Source of the DNA: Chrysomallon squamiferum
Lineage: Eukaryota; Mollusca; Gastropoda; Neomphalida; Peltospiridae
DNA: 64,000 nt
Direction of reading: 5' to 3'
Assembly (NCBI GenBank): GCA_012295275.1
Contig: CM022665.1
Coordinates: 37,765,433 to 37,829,432, forward strand
Both the position numbers and the translations under genes were made by a program. How positions within the stretch are numbered: position 1 is the first letter of the stretch; every line of letters starts with the position of its first letter. The notes beneath the pieces were generated by a model, which saw nothing but the letters and a program-made list of their open reading frames with translations, had not been told where the DNA came from and did no database searches. This document shows, piece after piece, positions 1 through 17,710 of the stretch.

Positions 1-573
1 CCACGAAAACTTTTCCGAAATAAGATTTGTCGTTTTACATTAGTTTTTGTTTGGAATTTAGAAGAAGAAGAAGAAAAAATTTAAAAAATGATGATTTTGA
101 GAGATTAGTTTAAAAGAAATTAAACAAGAAAAGAAGAAAACTGCGGGGGCGAAGAAAAACGAAAAGGAGCTAAGTAAAGAAAGAATAAAAGAAAAAGAAA
201 AAAAAAAAAAGAGATGAAAAATGAATGAAAAACAGAGACGATATAAAACTGCATGTGTCACCTAAACATGGGAGATAACATGTAGAAGGGCTGTTATCTT
301 TTTAATAGCACACCGCAGCGCCTGCAAATGTCTTTAATGACTCGAAATGTGTTAATTTGTTCGGTTAATGTGTTTGTTATTCCATTAAAACGAGCCAATT
401 ACAGGCTTGTCAAATGGAGAATACAACAAATACACTGCACTTATTTATTTTGTTTTCACGTGTAGAAGCGAAAGTTCCGACATATTCGCAAAGCGCTGAA
501 TCTAGATTGGTGAGAATGAAAAGAAAAAAAAAGGAAATAATTATAAAATTTTTATTTAACGACCCTCTTAAAA

Positions 574-574
<1 letters not shown>

Positions 575-631
<57 letters not shown>
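575..631. repeat. (ATT)n microsatellite
   Basis: Nearly perfect ATT triplets. A second, shorter ATT run lies at about 931-963. Confidence 0.95.
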
Positions 632-927
632 TCATGTTGTCATACACATGATTAAAGAGCATACTGATGTTCAGTGAGGAAATCTACTACCGTCACCCGG
701 CGAGCACTTTTTTTTAATGAGTAGCACAAGGAATCTTTCGTAGGCATCGTACAAGACAGGGAAGACAGCGCATACCACAATCTTTGATAAGCTACCCGTG
801 GGTATGAACTAAAGAATGAAAAACACAGTGAAAAGGGAAAGGGAAAAAGAAGGAAGGGATAAATGAATTTTATTTATTTATGAAGACAATCGCAAAAGAA
901 TTGATTTTTGCTTTATTTTCTTTCTAA

Positions 928-960
<33 letters not shown>

Positions 961-1497
961 CATCATAAGGATTACCAAGTTAAAAACAATATATAATAAA
1001 ATAATCACATAGTGAAATATATTATAAGCTCTGACTATCCACCTGTAATTCATCAAATACTCTTTACATCATTTTAAAAATTCCACTTTAAATATGATCC
1101 GCATTTTAGCCGATCCGCTGCATGAGCCATGGCGTTTTCAAATTAAGGGTGAAATGATTATTAATGTGGCACTAACAAGGAATCGGCAGCCCTCTCCAAC
1201 CTCGCTTTACATCACTGACTTTTCTGTTCTGTTTTGTTCTTCACGTAAACCACGGATCAAAGGTGATGGTAACTGTTCAGCAAATGTGTGAACAGACGTC
1301 TCCAACCAACATTCCGTAAGCGCGCGTTTGGTTTCGTAAATTCCGAAAAATGCCGGAAATTCCGTTAATGAAAACAAAGAGTATACAGACGTATTCTTTA
1401 TGATGAAATTGTTGGGGTGTGTCATCCACGCCTTTTCGTGCGAATTCCAATTTGATGAGGGTGTGTACGAAACAAACTATATATAGGTTATACGTAC

Positions 1498-1615
<118 letters not shown>

Positions 1616-2189
1616 ATAATAATAGTAATGATGATGATGATATCAAAAAAATCGAAAACTCCTTGGTTCCAATAAATAGGTTTAAGAAACAAAAATAGCA
1701 ATAAATAATTAAAAATGAAAAGGAGTTATTGAAACTGAAATAAATTAAATAGAAAACATGATGATGTTGTTTGTTTATTTTAACTGAAGAAAACAGCTTC
1801 ATAATTTATTGTTTTTAAAGATAAAGTTGTTTTTTTTTCGTTTATTTTTTTCTAATTTTTCTTTTTCTAGTAAGAAAAATTATTAACCACATAGTACTGT
1901 CTTTCAAGATTAGAATCTTTTGAAAGAATTTAATAATAATAGTAATCTGTAACTGGCAGTGACAGTTCAGAAAACTATTCTCATAATGGAACTGTTTTGT
2001 TTTCGTATTCACTCAAATCACAATTTATTAAGTATGGCATTTTTATTTATTTATTTTTATTATTTTTTTCTTTTTTTAATTTTTTTTTTTATTTTTTTTT
2101 TTTTAACTGACCCAAATAGCTTTTGTTTGTACTATGTTTATCACTCCAACACAATCTAGCAATGAGCACAATTTATTATTAAATATTAA

Positions 2190-2420
2190 CATTCTACTAC
2201 TGCTACTACTACTACTACTAGTACTGCTACCACTACTACTTCTACTATTATTTCTTGTAGTACTATTAGCACTGCTACTACTACTTCTACTATTACTACT
2301 AGTTACTACTACTACTTCTACTACTACTATTGCTACTATAACTGCTAGTGCTCCTACTATTCTTCTCTACTGTACTATTACTACTACTACTAGTAGTACT
2401 ATTAGTTCTTTTATTTACTG
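2190..2420 (+). repeat. Imperfect (ACT)n triplet zone
   Basis: About 230 bp of ACT/CTA triplets with scattered substitutions. The conceptual Leu- or Thr-rich frames are repeat artefacts. Confidence 0.9.
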
Positions 2421-3083
2421 ATGCAACAACCCAACCATTTTTGTACGCAGTTTATTTTCCTCCATTCCTTACAAAGCAAAACCGTAAGAAGAGCAAAGTC
2501 CTGTGCTTATTTCGTACCACAAAACCCCGCCCAGGAGTATCCAAATTCCATGTACACATGTACCTAGAACTATGTACCTAAGTTTTTCTTTTAGTTTTTT
2601 TTTAGTTTTTTTTTTTTTTTACGACGTCTGCCAACAGCTGTTTGTGTGTTCACCAGTCGCAATTTGTTTATCTTCTTAACCACGGTCGCGATGACACGAG
2701 ATATAAAATATTTTCCACCCACACTGCATAGGTTACCCACATTTTTTTTTTTTTTTTTTTTTCTTGCATTATAGTAATAATCTTACAATGCTAACTTAAA
2801 GAGCAGAAAGATGTGGCGAGTCTGAAATATCATTTTACTATCACTGGAAGATTTGCGTTCTCAAAAACAAAAGCGAATTTTTGTTTTAATTTATATCATG
2901 TGAGGTTGTGACCTGCTCCAAAGCTTTGAAAATTAAAATCAAAACGAGAATAAGAGATGATAATTTATAATTAATATATATATATATATATATATATATG
3001 TAAATATATTATTTTTCATTATTAAGCTATAATCTGTTCGCCATTTCTGTAACGGTTTCATGGGTATCTCCTTCTCTCTCTGA

Positions 3084-3084
3084 A

Positions 3085-3116
<32 letters not shown>

Positions 3117-3144
3117 CGTTTGTGTGTGTGTGTTTGTGTGCGTT

Positions 3145-3176
<32 letters not shown>

Positions 3177-3177
3177 C
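3084..3177 (+). repeat. (GT)n microsatellite
   Basis: GT dinucleotides with GTTT and GCGC interruptions. A 30-bp AT run lies just upstream at about 2973-3000. Confidence 0.95.
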
Positions 3178-3985
3178 ACATATATACATACTAATTCTTA
3201 CAAATCATGTAACAGACTGAGTAATGTGTTCTTACAAATCAGGGTATCGAGTGCGTGTCTGAACTTAGAAATGAGGAATGTACCGTATCTAGTACATGTA
3301 CTTGGAAACCAGGGATCATCTGTTTATAACAACACCTCAACAGCTGTGGGGGCATTTCGTTCTACTTTATATTTAATACCAAAACCAACTTTTAGAACGT
3401 TAGATAAACACAGCACAAAATAATAAGCACTTAGGGGAAAATGATTTACCATTCATGGCTTTCCTGTGACCAGAAATACACCAATATTCGCAAGAGACTT
3501 GAAGGAATTATTTCACTGAATATGTGGGTTTTTTTTTTTTTTTTTTTTTTTAAGGCTTATGGTGCTTCTTTGTAAAGAAAAAAAAGCGGTCAAAGGACAG
3601 TATTTTTAAGAGTAATTGTTCGACTTGGTTCGTTAGAGACATATTAGAAATGAAATATAATTATGGAGGAAAACTCGGTTAATTTTCAGGACACCTGGTC
3701 TTAAAGGTGATGGCTTTCAGTTTTTATACTAATGCTGAATGTTACGGTTGTTGGTACTAAGGCATCAGGTTCATGCTGTTGGAATAAGTCTATCATGACA
3801 GCGTGAACTGTATTTATATATAAGATGGATATTTACTGTGGAAATGGTGATAACTATGTTACAGGTTTTGGGGCATTGAAATTAATATTATTATCATTTT
3901 TGCTGCTGCAGTTGTTTTGGCTGTTGTTGTGGTATTATTTTTACTGTTTTACTTGTCGTAACTGCCATTATTATTATTACAAAAA

Positions 3986-4130
3986 GTAGTCGCAGTAGTA
4001 GTAGCAGTAGTAGTAACAGTAGCAATAACAGTCGTAGTCGTAGTGCATGTTGTAGTATGTAGTTCAAGTAGTAAAAGCAATATCAGCAGTAGTAAATGTA
4101 GTTGTTGTAGCAGTAGTAGTAGTAAAAGTG
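3986..4130 (+). repeat. Imperfect (GTA)n triplet zone
   Basis: GTA/GCA triplets, the complement of the ACT zones elsewhere in the window. Confidence 0.85.
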
Positions 4131-4233
4131 ACTGTTATTGGTTATCTTAATTTCGTTCTTTTCTATAGTGTTATTAGTGCATGGCTATAAATTGATTGTT
4201 AGAAAAAGATACACTATTTTCCGAGACACACGC

Positions 4234-4235
<2 letters not shown>

Positions 4236-4321
<86 letters not shown>
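4236..4321 (+). repeat. (GA)n tract, about 86 bp
   Basis: Uninterrupted GA dinucleotides following CGCGCA. Confidence 0.97.
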
Positions 4322-4326
<5 letters not shown>

Positions 4327-4745
4327 TTTTTCCTCTATAATCGTTACATGGCATATTTGTTGTTATCCTTCACTCCTCAGTGATAAATATAATTTTTATG
4401 GGACTTATTCAAGGGCTTTTTTTTAGTGGTTTCACGTGGCGTTAATTGAGCGTGGGAAGCAATTATCACTATTATAATATTAGCGGCATTCCTCACCCAC
4501 TGCCACTCCCAAACGATATGCTGCTCTAATTCTGGACCGCAAGTTTACCGCAAATGACCGAAAAGAAGCCGCTGTGTTGCGTGAATATCAAAACTGTTGA
4601 CGGATGGGTTTAGTCCAGAGGTGCTATTTTGCGAATTATAAGTACCTTTCCTTGTTAATTGTACGCACTGAATTTTATAAATCCCTTCATTTAAATAATA
4701 ACAAATAGTATTTAAATAACATGAATGAGATAAATAAATGAGATA

Positions 4746-4758
<13 letters not shown>

Positions 4759-4828
<70 letters not shown>
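4759..4828 (+). repeat. (GA)n tract, about 70 bp
   Basis: Uninterrupted GA run preceded by GATA tetranucleotides at about 4735-4758, so the array is compound. Confidence 0.97.
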
Positions 4829-4831
<3 letters not shown>

Positions 4832-5770
4832 GACAGAAATACACAGACAGAGGGGATCATTACGGTGGTCCCGTAAGCTTAAAAAAATAAAACTATTTTT
4901 TAGTCTCAAAATGAACTGTAGAAGTTAATTTTAAATTTGTCATTAAATAGATTATTCTAAACCAATTTTTTTTATAAGTATTTACGGTATCTTTTGGGGA
5001 ACATTGCTGAAACTACTTAATCTAACATAGCGACATGACTGGCACCAATTCCTTTCTTAGGCGTAAATATAGGAGTTCTCCTGCAGAGCATGAGTGTTGG
5101 CGTAATTGTTACAGATTTCAGTCCATTTAAAATTGTTACGATCATAGCCGAAATATTCCAGATATTTGATAACATACTATTAGTCATCTTTGGCTATTGT
5201 TTATTAATTTCTAATTTTATGTTTTCAAGAAATGAAAATATATATATAATGAAAATTTCTAAAAGAATAAAAATAAAACATTGCAAAAAACTATATATAT
5301 TGATTTACTTTTTACGTTTTTAGCATTTTAATTCATTTTTATGTATTTCACTATTCTAGCTTTCTTTCTTAAAAGTAGGCCAGACAGAAAGGTATAGAGA
5401 AGGAAAAAAAAAAAAAAAGAAAAGAAAGAAGAAGGTCAAAGGTCATTTTCTAACATGCTTCTAACAAAAGTATGCCTGCTTTAATCCGATTTGAATCAGG
5501 TTTTCGTTTTCAAGCATTTGTGTAAAATTATCATATGGAAAGAATAATACAAATATCACTGTGAAATATTCATAAGCCTGATTCGTGTGCACATACGCTT
5601 TAATTGTACTTGCCAACAGCAAACAGAAAAGTGTTATAAAAACAATAAAAGAAACGAATTCTGTATGATTATTCGTTATGTATTATTCTGGTACAGATCA
5701 ATGCTATTTCTAGACACAAGGCATAATTTAATTTAGTCTGACCAGCTATTAATTACAAAAGCCAAAAAAC

Positions 5771-5772
<2 letters not shown>

Positions 5773-5857
<85 letters not shown>
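5773..5857 (+). repeat. (GA)n tract, about 85 bp
   Basis: Uninterrupted GA run. A GT/GTAT-rich stretch follows at about 5922-6030. Confidence 0.97.
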
Positions 5858-5860
<3 letters not shown>

Positions 5861-6626
5861 GGATGAATGAATAGCTGGGGATGTAAGAATCTCGTCGCCT
5901 TTTGCATTCTGTGTGAATATAAATGTGTATACGTTTGTGTATGTGTGTATGTGTGTATGTATGTGTGTGCTTATATGTGTATACGTGTGATTATGTGTGT
6001 GTGCTTTGTGTATGGGTATATGTATGTGCATTTTCTGATACTCATCATCCCTTTCCTTTTTTCTTATTTCATCCTTTTCATTTATTATTTTATCTTATGC
6101 AGAGAAAGTAATAAAAGAGAAGGAAATTTTGAAAATAAACCCATACGTGTCCAATACAAGCTATGATTCACGGTAACGTTTGTTATATTAAATTTATTAA
6201 ATTAAATACGGTATGACAAAAATCTTTATTGTTTCTGTGGTTGTTACGTGATTTAGAGTTATGTTGGAATGTATTGTGTTCTTATGGTCCTATCCTTATT
6301 TTAAAAGTGGAGCAACATAAAGTGACATTGACAAAAATATCTTTTGAACTCTGCTTTGTACAAATTTAAGTCCTCCATGGTTACCTATAGTGAGTCGAGC
6401 TTTAAATGTCAGGTGTCGAAACACGTTTCTAGAATCAAGCATTTAGTACTTGAAGCTTAAGTTTCGTCTAACACATTATCGTGTGCTTTTTCTTCTAAAG
6501 GTACATAAATGACACTTTAATAGCATAGCCAACGTTGTTTTCATCATTGTGGGTTTTTTTTGCTAATCTCTACCAAGATAATGGAGCTGATAAAACATAC
6601 TTTTTTCTTCTTCTTTTTCACTTATT

Positions 6627-6632
<6 letters not shown>

Positions 6633-6700
<68 letters not shown>
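6633..6700. repeat. (AAT)n next to (ATT)n, perfect palindrome
   Basis: About ten AAT units are followed directly by about eleven ATT units. The two halves are reverse complements and could form one long hairpin. Confidence 0.95.
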
Positions 6701-6701
<1 letters not shown>

Positions 6702-7783
6702 AAGAATTTATCATTATGTATAATCTTTTTCTTTGTTTCAAAACTTTCTAAGCTAGAAATCTTGCACTGTTAAAATTACACCTCTGTGTTATTTGGTCTT
6801 GATTGTTATACAGTTTGCGCCTGAAGTCGGTATGTAGAAATTGAATAAATGCAGTATTAGGAAGCTTTGTAAATTTTCAATTACAATTCAGATTCTTAAA
6901 GATAGTATTTCAGGATGAAGCGAGTTTTACATCGGCAACTTTAAAACAGCTATAAACCTGACACCCTATTTGTGTAGCGTCGAAGAGTTCTTCGACAAGT
7001 TTTTAACTGGTGTTACGCATTCCAACAAGTAATTTGTAATTCCAAACGTTATCACCAGAATACCAGTTTATGTCTTCAGCGGGTCTGTATGTATTTCTTT
7101 TTTTCTTTTTTTTTTTTTTTTTTTTTTTTTCTTTTAACACATAAAATTCATTTTGACAAAGAAATGGCCATGAACTTACGCCTTTTAAAGAAAATAAAAC
7201 TATTACACGTAAAAAGTGTTAATGGAAAAAGCAAAGAAATTTCACATTCCTCGTATAATGTGTATTCAGCGGGCTGAACGGTAGCAACTGCCATTACACT
7301 TTTATAATATCATTGGCATATGTCAAATTTAGAGAGAAGGGGAAAAAAAAATATAAAGGGTGGAGTTCAAGTTGTTTTATTAAAATATTATTATCACCGT
7401 ATATTTTAAAAAAAAGTAAATAGAAAACGAACAAACAAATACTGAAATGTACACTATTTATTTTTATACATAGTTAGAATAGCTGCTATAGATCGATAAT
7501 TCATATGGCTTACGTTAATAAATAAAAATATGAAGGGTGGAGATCTTGAAAACGACATGTTTTTTTTTGAAATATATGTCTACATCATTAAAATGTTATT
7601 AACATACTTTTAAAGTAAAGAAACCACAAAGGCGTAGACGCTAGGCTCATTTCTTACTTCTTTTTTTTTTTTTTTTTTAAAGCTTGGTTGCTTGGTTATA
7701 GTCATTAACAGTTATTTCTGAACATGTAGTCACAAACAATCGAGGTTCTGAGAGCGACAGAGGTGAGAGAAAGAGAAACAGAC

Positions 7784-7887
<104 letters not shown>

Positions 7888-8815
7888 ATTCACGGACCAT
7901 TCACGGACCATTCAACATATTTCAATATTAACAGTTGTTAGATATATAAAGTGATTTTAATATAAATGGTATGAGAGAGGATAAAGACTGCCAATACTTA
8001 GACACATTTATCTGGGCTATTGTTATCTGTTAACAGTAAGGACTTCTTGTATACGACAGTGAAACACATACCATGACCTTTGAGAAAGCAGTCGTACGAA
8101 ACTGGTCGGAACGGAAAATCGTTCTGAGGTACTCCGTGAAAGACGAATCATACTGCGACCTACCACGACATATTATGTTGGTGATTAAACAACTGAGTTA
8201 CTGTTCGTACGGTAGCGTTTTAATAAACTGAAATTAAATTTATTAAAAAATATATATATATAAAAAAAAATAAGAATTTCTAAAATATTACTCCCTTCTT
8301 AATATGGATCTACACCGATAAATAAAAACATTTTTATTACAGAAGAAATGGTCGTGTATTTTTTTTTTAAAAAAATTTTAAATTTAAATGATCGCTAATG
8401 TTCAGATATTTGTTGGATAATGAGAAAATACTGACGGACTGATATATTATTATGTTGAGTCTACTGTGTCACAATGATCCGGTGTCCTCTTGGACACGAA
8501 CTCTCGCTGTGAATTGGTTATTTAAGTGCGCAGTTTCTTCACACATTTTAACTACGCAGTTATTAATATAATCTCGATTAATTTTTTTTTTTTTTTTTTC
8601 ATTTTTCGGCACATCTCCAGTTTTTCTGACATGAATAGAATATTCTGACATATCGCGATCTCACACGAAAGTCAAATGTCATGCAATACAGGCCAGAGCA
8701 TGAGAAATATCAGTGGGTGTTGTTGTATGTATCTTTTTATCGTTTTTGTGCATGAAAAACTGAGTCATAGAGACTGATGTGTACAGAGTACGATGGAGAA
8801 AAAGATACTTTATTT

Positions 8816-8931
<116 letters not shown>

Positions 8932-10796
8932 GCACTGGTAAAACAATGGGTGGGAATGGGAATTCAACGACAGTTACGCAAGGGAAAAAAATCAGACTGA
9001 TGTCTACGTAAATTTGCATGTATTAATTTCTGGTACCTTTTGAATAATATATTTCCAGCGAACCCCAAAAGATAATGAATTAATTAATTAATGTATGCAT
9101 CAGAAGATATTTCTAATATTAACCGTTGTTAAAAATGATCAGTCTTATAAGGGAGAAAATTCAGTGTTACTGTTATGGGGAGGGAAGCACGTACCTCGGC
9201 TTTCTTGATAAGCAGATTCCTCTCTCTCTTTATCATTTGTACATAATACAAATACACACAGACACAGACACACACAGACAGACTCACAGTCACACATATT
9301 ACAGATTATTATGCACGTCCTCCTTTCTCCAACCCCAAACCCTGATTCCTTCCTTGATACTGAATATTTTACCTGTTTTTTTTTTCGTGTGCCAGCACTT
9401 CGCCCTGCCCCACGCGTTCTCTCGGCGTGCGTGTTTATCTTCATAGTTTTACTAGTTTAATATCTGATAACATTTATTACCTTCAGGTGCGCGGCAGTCG
9501 TAGCTTTCTCAATTAACGGTGTCATTATAATTAGTAAAACATAGCACAGGCCCGAAACTCGTGGCTTCCAGATAACCCCAACCGACATATAAAAATATAA
9601 CTGCATGGCGATTATAAATTTATTTGAAAAGTTGGCTAAAAATATCGCCGAGATTATACTCGTTCTAATATTAGGGGTGTTAACTTTGTGATGAAGAAAA
9701 ATAAAGATGATAGATACAAGAAAATTTTCATTTTTAAAAAAATGTCCTCGGTGAGGTCGGAACGGAATGTTTTTGAAACGTAAACAATACGTTGACTTTG
9801 TCCAGATTATCGGCCACCATTGCAGGGTTAAAAATGTTAGAAATGTAATTACTCTCCATACTAAGTACTGATAAATCTAGATTATACCGGAGAATATTTA
9901 TTGGTTTAACGTGCCAAATCTGATCAAAGGCTGGATTATGTGGGTAGATATATCAATAAAAAAAAAAATAAAAAAAAAATAAATAAAGATTATTGAAACT
10001 TTCCTGACAATGAAACACATTATTCTGAGAAGATTTAAAAGTCAATAAACAAATGCAGCTTTGAATTAAAATAAATCGTACTAAATATATATATCATTTC
10101 GTTTTTGGTCCGATCCGATCGAATTCAATTTTCATCCGAATTCAAACTGTCAAATCCGAGCATTTCGTTTAGCGTATTTCCATTCTAATATTCAGTTCAT
10201 TCGTTTCTTTTTCAATCATTTCTTTATTTTTTTTTTCCCCTTCATTCCTTTCCTTCATTCCTTTCCTACATTCTTCAACTTCGTTTAGTTCGTTATTTCC
10301 ACGCTGACTGAGGCTGTTTTGTTGTTTTTGTTCATTCACCTCTCTTCTAATTTTAAGTGTTCAAGGCTAACAGATAATGAACCTAGCAAAATGTAAAAAT
10401 AAATAAGCTTACAGCAGTGAGTCACACGATAAAAAGACATGGAGATTTGTTATCATCTTTTTTCTTTCTTTTTTTAATATTAACTAGCAGTAGCAGTTGT
10501 AGAACACTTAAAATGCTGAAGTTAAAAAAAAAAAAGAAGAAAAAAGGTTACACCCACGCTTACGAAAACTGAGATAAATAGCAAATTTTCGACAGATGGT
10601 AAAGTGTGCTTACAGGACTTGCTAAAAATAAGAGCAGGAAAAAACAGTTTGTTTACAAAACATATAGTAAACAAACAGAATGATAAAGATAACTAACGAG
10701 CGGGCATGTGACTATACCATTCAAGCATTAAATGATGATGGAAATAGAATTGGAAGCGAACCAGTCTCAAGAACAGATCCAGCTATTTTAATTCTC

Positions 10797-10799
<3 letters not shown>

Positions 10800-10874
<75 letters not shown>

Positions 10875-10896
10875 AGTCTTTCTCTCTCTCTCTCTC
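10800..10896 (+). repeat. (CT)n tract
   Basis: Pure CT to about 10871, then broken by TGTCAGT and continuing to about 10896. Confidence 0.97.
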
Positions 10897-11211
10897 ACAC
10901 TCTCTGTCTATTTTTTTCTATGACTGTATGTCTTTCCCTCTCTTTTCGAATATTGAAACCTGCCACAGTTACGTGACTGATAAAGCAAAATGTTATTTGT
11001 GGTGTCGGCTTTCAAGTGAACTAACGTAACGTTTTACTCGACACACTGATTTGCCATGATAATATCGTCTCTGATTTCACAGAAATGAGTAAGTGATAGC
11101 AGAAATGAACAGTTTTGTACGTTCGCCAATATGATTAGACTCGCAGTTTAAAAACATGTCAATTCATAAGTACAATTTTAAAACTACGTGTAGGCAATTT
11201 TTACTTTAAAA

Positions 11212-11254
11212 ACAACAACAACAACAACAACAATACAAACAAACAAACAAACTT
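11212..11254 (+). repeat. (AAC)n / (AAAC)n microsatellite
   Basis: AAC triplets pass into AAAC tetranucleotides. Confidence 0.9.
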
Positions 11255-12119
11255 TGCCAAGTGAATTAAATTTACATTCAGCTGATATTAATTCAAAATA
11301 CGTTCATACGTATATACATACATACAGCAGTACTTTTAATACTAAAACTGAGCGGAAATTTGTATGTTGCCCAAAAATGATTAAACTTATATTTAACACA
11401 TTTTCAGTTCAAGATAATAATGTCACAACTAGTTTTGATACCAGTAAAATTTAGCATCAGATCCAAATATGAACGTATCTACATACGTTTGGCAAAGTTA
11501 TTAACTTTTCATCTGAACACTTGCTTTCAACCTGTTTCATAAACAAGAAAACATTTTAGATTAGGTTTTTTTTCTCAGAGTTATTTTAACATCTATCTGC
11601 TTTTGTAACTATGATTTATGAAAACTAACAGTGAAAGTTATTACTGATAGTTACTTTCACACTGACTGATAGTGGAAGATAATTATAGATATTGGCTCAC
11701 CCACTGACTCACCGACAGTGGAAGATAATTTTAAATATTTTTCTCATTCATTGCCTCACTGACAGATGTGTTTATGTATTTACCGCCTGACTAATTCTGT
11801 GATTCACTTGTTTCATTCATTCAGTACTCGTTGATTTAATCTTTAAGTGACTCATTAGATTCATTCATACAAGGTAACTTCTCGACAAAAACCAACACAT
11901 ATTTTCTCCCACACAATATCACTTTTTTTTAAAACTCCGTTTCTCTTTTCCTTCTGTGTGTTTCGTTTTCTGTTTGAATAGCTATGTTCTTTTTGAGTTC
12001 ATTATTTTCATTTACATTAATTTGTATCTAAATATATAGGTGTGTGTGTGTGTCTGTGTTTGTGTGTATACGTACACAGGAGCACGTATATAGAAGGATA
12101 TACCAACTTATACACATAT

Positions 12120-12123
12120 CTAA

Positions 12124-12158
<35 letters not shown>

Positions 12159-12246
12159 TATACATACAAACATACATAGAAACATACATACATATATACA
12201 TACATATATACATACATACATACATGCATTCATACATATAATCAAT
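12120..12246 (+). repeat. (CA)n then (CATA)n compound microsatellite
   Basis: A CA run to about 12157 is followed by CATA tetranucleotides. A GT run at 12041-12066 has the opposite orientation. Confidence 0.9.
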
Positions 12247-12949
12247 CATACATACATAAACACATGCATATACAATACTATATAGATAAACAGACAAGCA
12301 AGCAAACAGGTAGACAGACAGCAGACAGACAATGATGTCCAAATGTCCAAATATATATCTGACATTTTGTTTTTGACATACATACATATATACATATAGT
12401 TATATATATATATTATTGTTCACTAATATTAGCGTCTTTTTTTACAACACACACACACACACACACAAACACATTGTTCAGTTCGTGTTGTAGATTATAT
12501 TAACTGAGCTGATAAAACTGCTTATCTAACAACGGACTGTAGAAACGTGTCGCAGACGTTCCTAACTAAAACAGGTCGTGTGACCTCCACGTGTCACACA
12601 AACACTTTTCTTCTGTTTGAACAGTAGGCAGAAATGCAGGGAATCCGAACAATCTCCACCGAAAGGCCGAGAAATGTTAAAATGTCCGTCTACCCCGTAA
12701 CCACCACCCGTTTCAAGATAAAGAGACAGATTGGCATGGCTTGTGTCAAATGTAAATCCTCTTTCACGCCTTAAACAGTCATTATTGTTGAATGTTTACT
12801 GTTGTAAGTACTGTTAAGAGCAGGTGATGATTTGGGGTTTAGAGACAGTATTTGTGGTTTGTGGTTTCACAATGATAGATGTGGTGTACTAACGCAGCGA
12901 TTCGGATGAACTTTCATCTGACCTCATCGATTATATCACTCTTTGTTGT

Positions 12950-12990
<41 letters not shown>

Positions 12991-13119
12991 ATTATTATTA
13001 TTATTATTAACTAATAATCACAGTTTTTAATAATTAACTATGAATTTTGTTCTTGCACTTCTTTTTCTTCTTCTTCCTCTTATAATATTAATAGTGATAC
13101 TCCAACTACTACAACTACA

Positions 13120-13150
<31 letters not shown>

Positions 13151-13151
13151 A

Positions 13152-13216
<65 letters not shown>
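12950..13216 (+). repeat. TTG, TTA, ACT and ATA triplet arrays
   Basis: TTG units pass into TTA at 12950-13012. ACT, AAT and ATT arrays follow one another at about 13107-13216. The poly-Leu and poly-Asn frames are artefacts. Confidence 0.9.
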
Positions 13217-13217
<1 letters not shown>

Positions 13218-13978
13218 ACGTTTTCTTAAAAAAGTTACATCGTTTTAATTTCCTCCAGGCGATATAGTCTGATACATGTGCTAAAATAAGAAAAGTGTCA
13301 TGTAGAAAATACTTTCTGTCACGTGATAAAATGTCAGACGACTGCACTAATTTAGCATTGGAAATGTGATATTAATTTTAGTTTGTCAGTAAATGTGCAT
13401 CGTAAATGTGCAGTTTTTCCTTCCGGATATTGCTAATTTAACTGAAATGTCTCATAATATCATGAATACGGAAAAATGCGTCAAAAGTATTACCCAATAC
13501 GGAAACAAGGTTAATAATGCCGACTGAAATTAGTACTATTTTCGTATTACAAAGAACTTTAAATATTCACCCGCTAAAAGTAAAACAATATTATAACAAT
13601 AAACATTTTTAATGTCTTTTAAAAGTATTATAACCGAAAGGTATTAAGCGTAAGTGACATTTAACTACATCAGTTTCTTAAAATGGAAACAAAATAGTCA
13701 GCTCGAATGCTATTTGAAGTAAAATGCATGTAATAACACTGTTGTCCTTTCGTCTTTCAGACACATTTAGAAAGAACTTTAAGAAATTATTCTGATAAAA
13801 AATACTGTTTTCTTTACAATAAGAGTAGAAGTCTGAAAACCCGAACATTTAAAAAAAAAAAAAAAAAAAAAAAAAATTCTGACGCATGTTTACACAGACG
13901 TCAACTGACTGTTCGTGAATAAAACAAATTTCGATAATGAGAAGCTGAATTAAGTTTTGTATGCTGTATGTATGCATA

Positions 13979-13981
13979 TAA

Positions 13982-14026
<45 letters not shown>

Positions 14027-14148
14027 GTGTGTGTGTGTATATATGTGTGTGTGTGTGTATATATGTGTGTGTATGTGTGTGTGTGTGTGTGATTATATGT
14101 GTGTGTGTGTATATGTGTGTGTGTGTATATATATGTGTGTATATATGT

Positions 14149-14198
<50 letters not shown>

Positions 14199-14200
14199 AC
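13979..14200 (+). repeat. (GT)n / GTAT-interrupted array
   Basis: About 220 bp of GT dinucleotides broken at intervals by TATA. It gives Cys-Val frames on + and His-Thr frames on -, none of them believable. Confidence 0.95.
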
Positions 14201-14409
14201 ATATCTGTATATATGAGGGAGGATGGCTATGCGTTATGTATATGTATTTGTATATATCTGCATATATATGTTTGTATATGTGTCTGTGTATGTATGTATG
14301 GGTGTGAAGTTAACTAGATGATGAGTTTGTCCAACTGCTTATATGTGTTTCTTTTCAGGCAGTTTTCAAATTTCTATCAAGAGCAGCAATACGACTTTCG
14401 CGATGAAGC

Positions 14410-14718
14410 ACCTAGAGCATAGGTTTTCAACCTGGGGCTCGGCAGGCTTTTTTCTGGAGGTCACGAGATCGTTCTTGAGCGAGGGTATGTTTTAGGTTTT
14501 TTCATCTTGACTTGGAAGGAGGAATAAATAAAAACGTAGAGATAGGTTTGGGACCTGTCATAGTGAATACAGATTCCTTTTGTACTGTCTTTGGTTGATG
14601 AAAAATATGGTAACCCCAGATATTATTCAATCAAAAATTTTAAAGGGGGTCTTCGGTCATATTGAGTTGCTCATAAGGGGTCGCGGTATGAAAAAGGTTG
14701 AAAACCAGTGACCTAGAG
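14410..14718. mobile_element. hAT-type MITE with 8-bp target duplication
   Basis: A 293-bp element (14418-14710) is flanked by identical 8-bp direct repeats ACCTAGAG at 14410-14417 and 14711-14718. The left end reads CATAGGTTTTCAACC and the inverted right end CACTGGTTTTCAACC, 13 of 15 matching. An 8-bp target duplication and CA-starting ends resembling CAGTGGTTCTCAACC are typical of the hAT superfamily. There is no transposase frame, so it is non-autonomous. Confidence 0.85.

Positions 14719-17710
<2,992 letters not shown>

Noticed and set aside
13849-14317. Overlapping Cys-Val and His-Thr frames
   Set aside because: They come from a (GT)n array broken by TATA; every frame is open because the repeat lacks stops.
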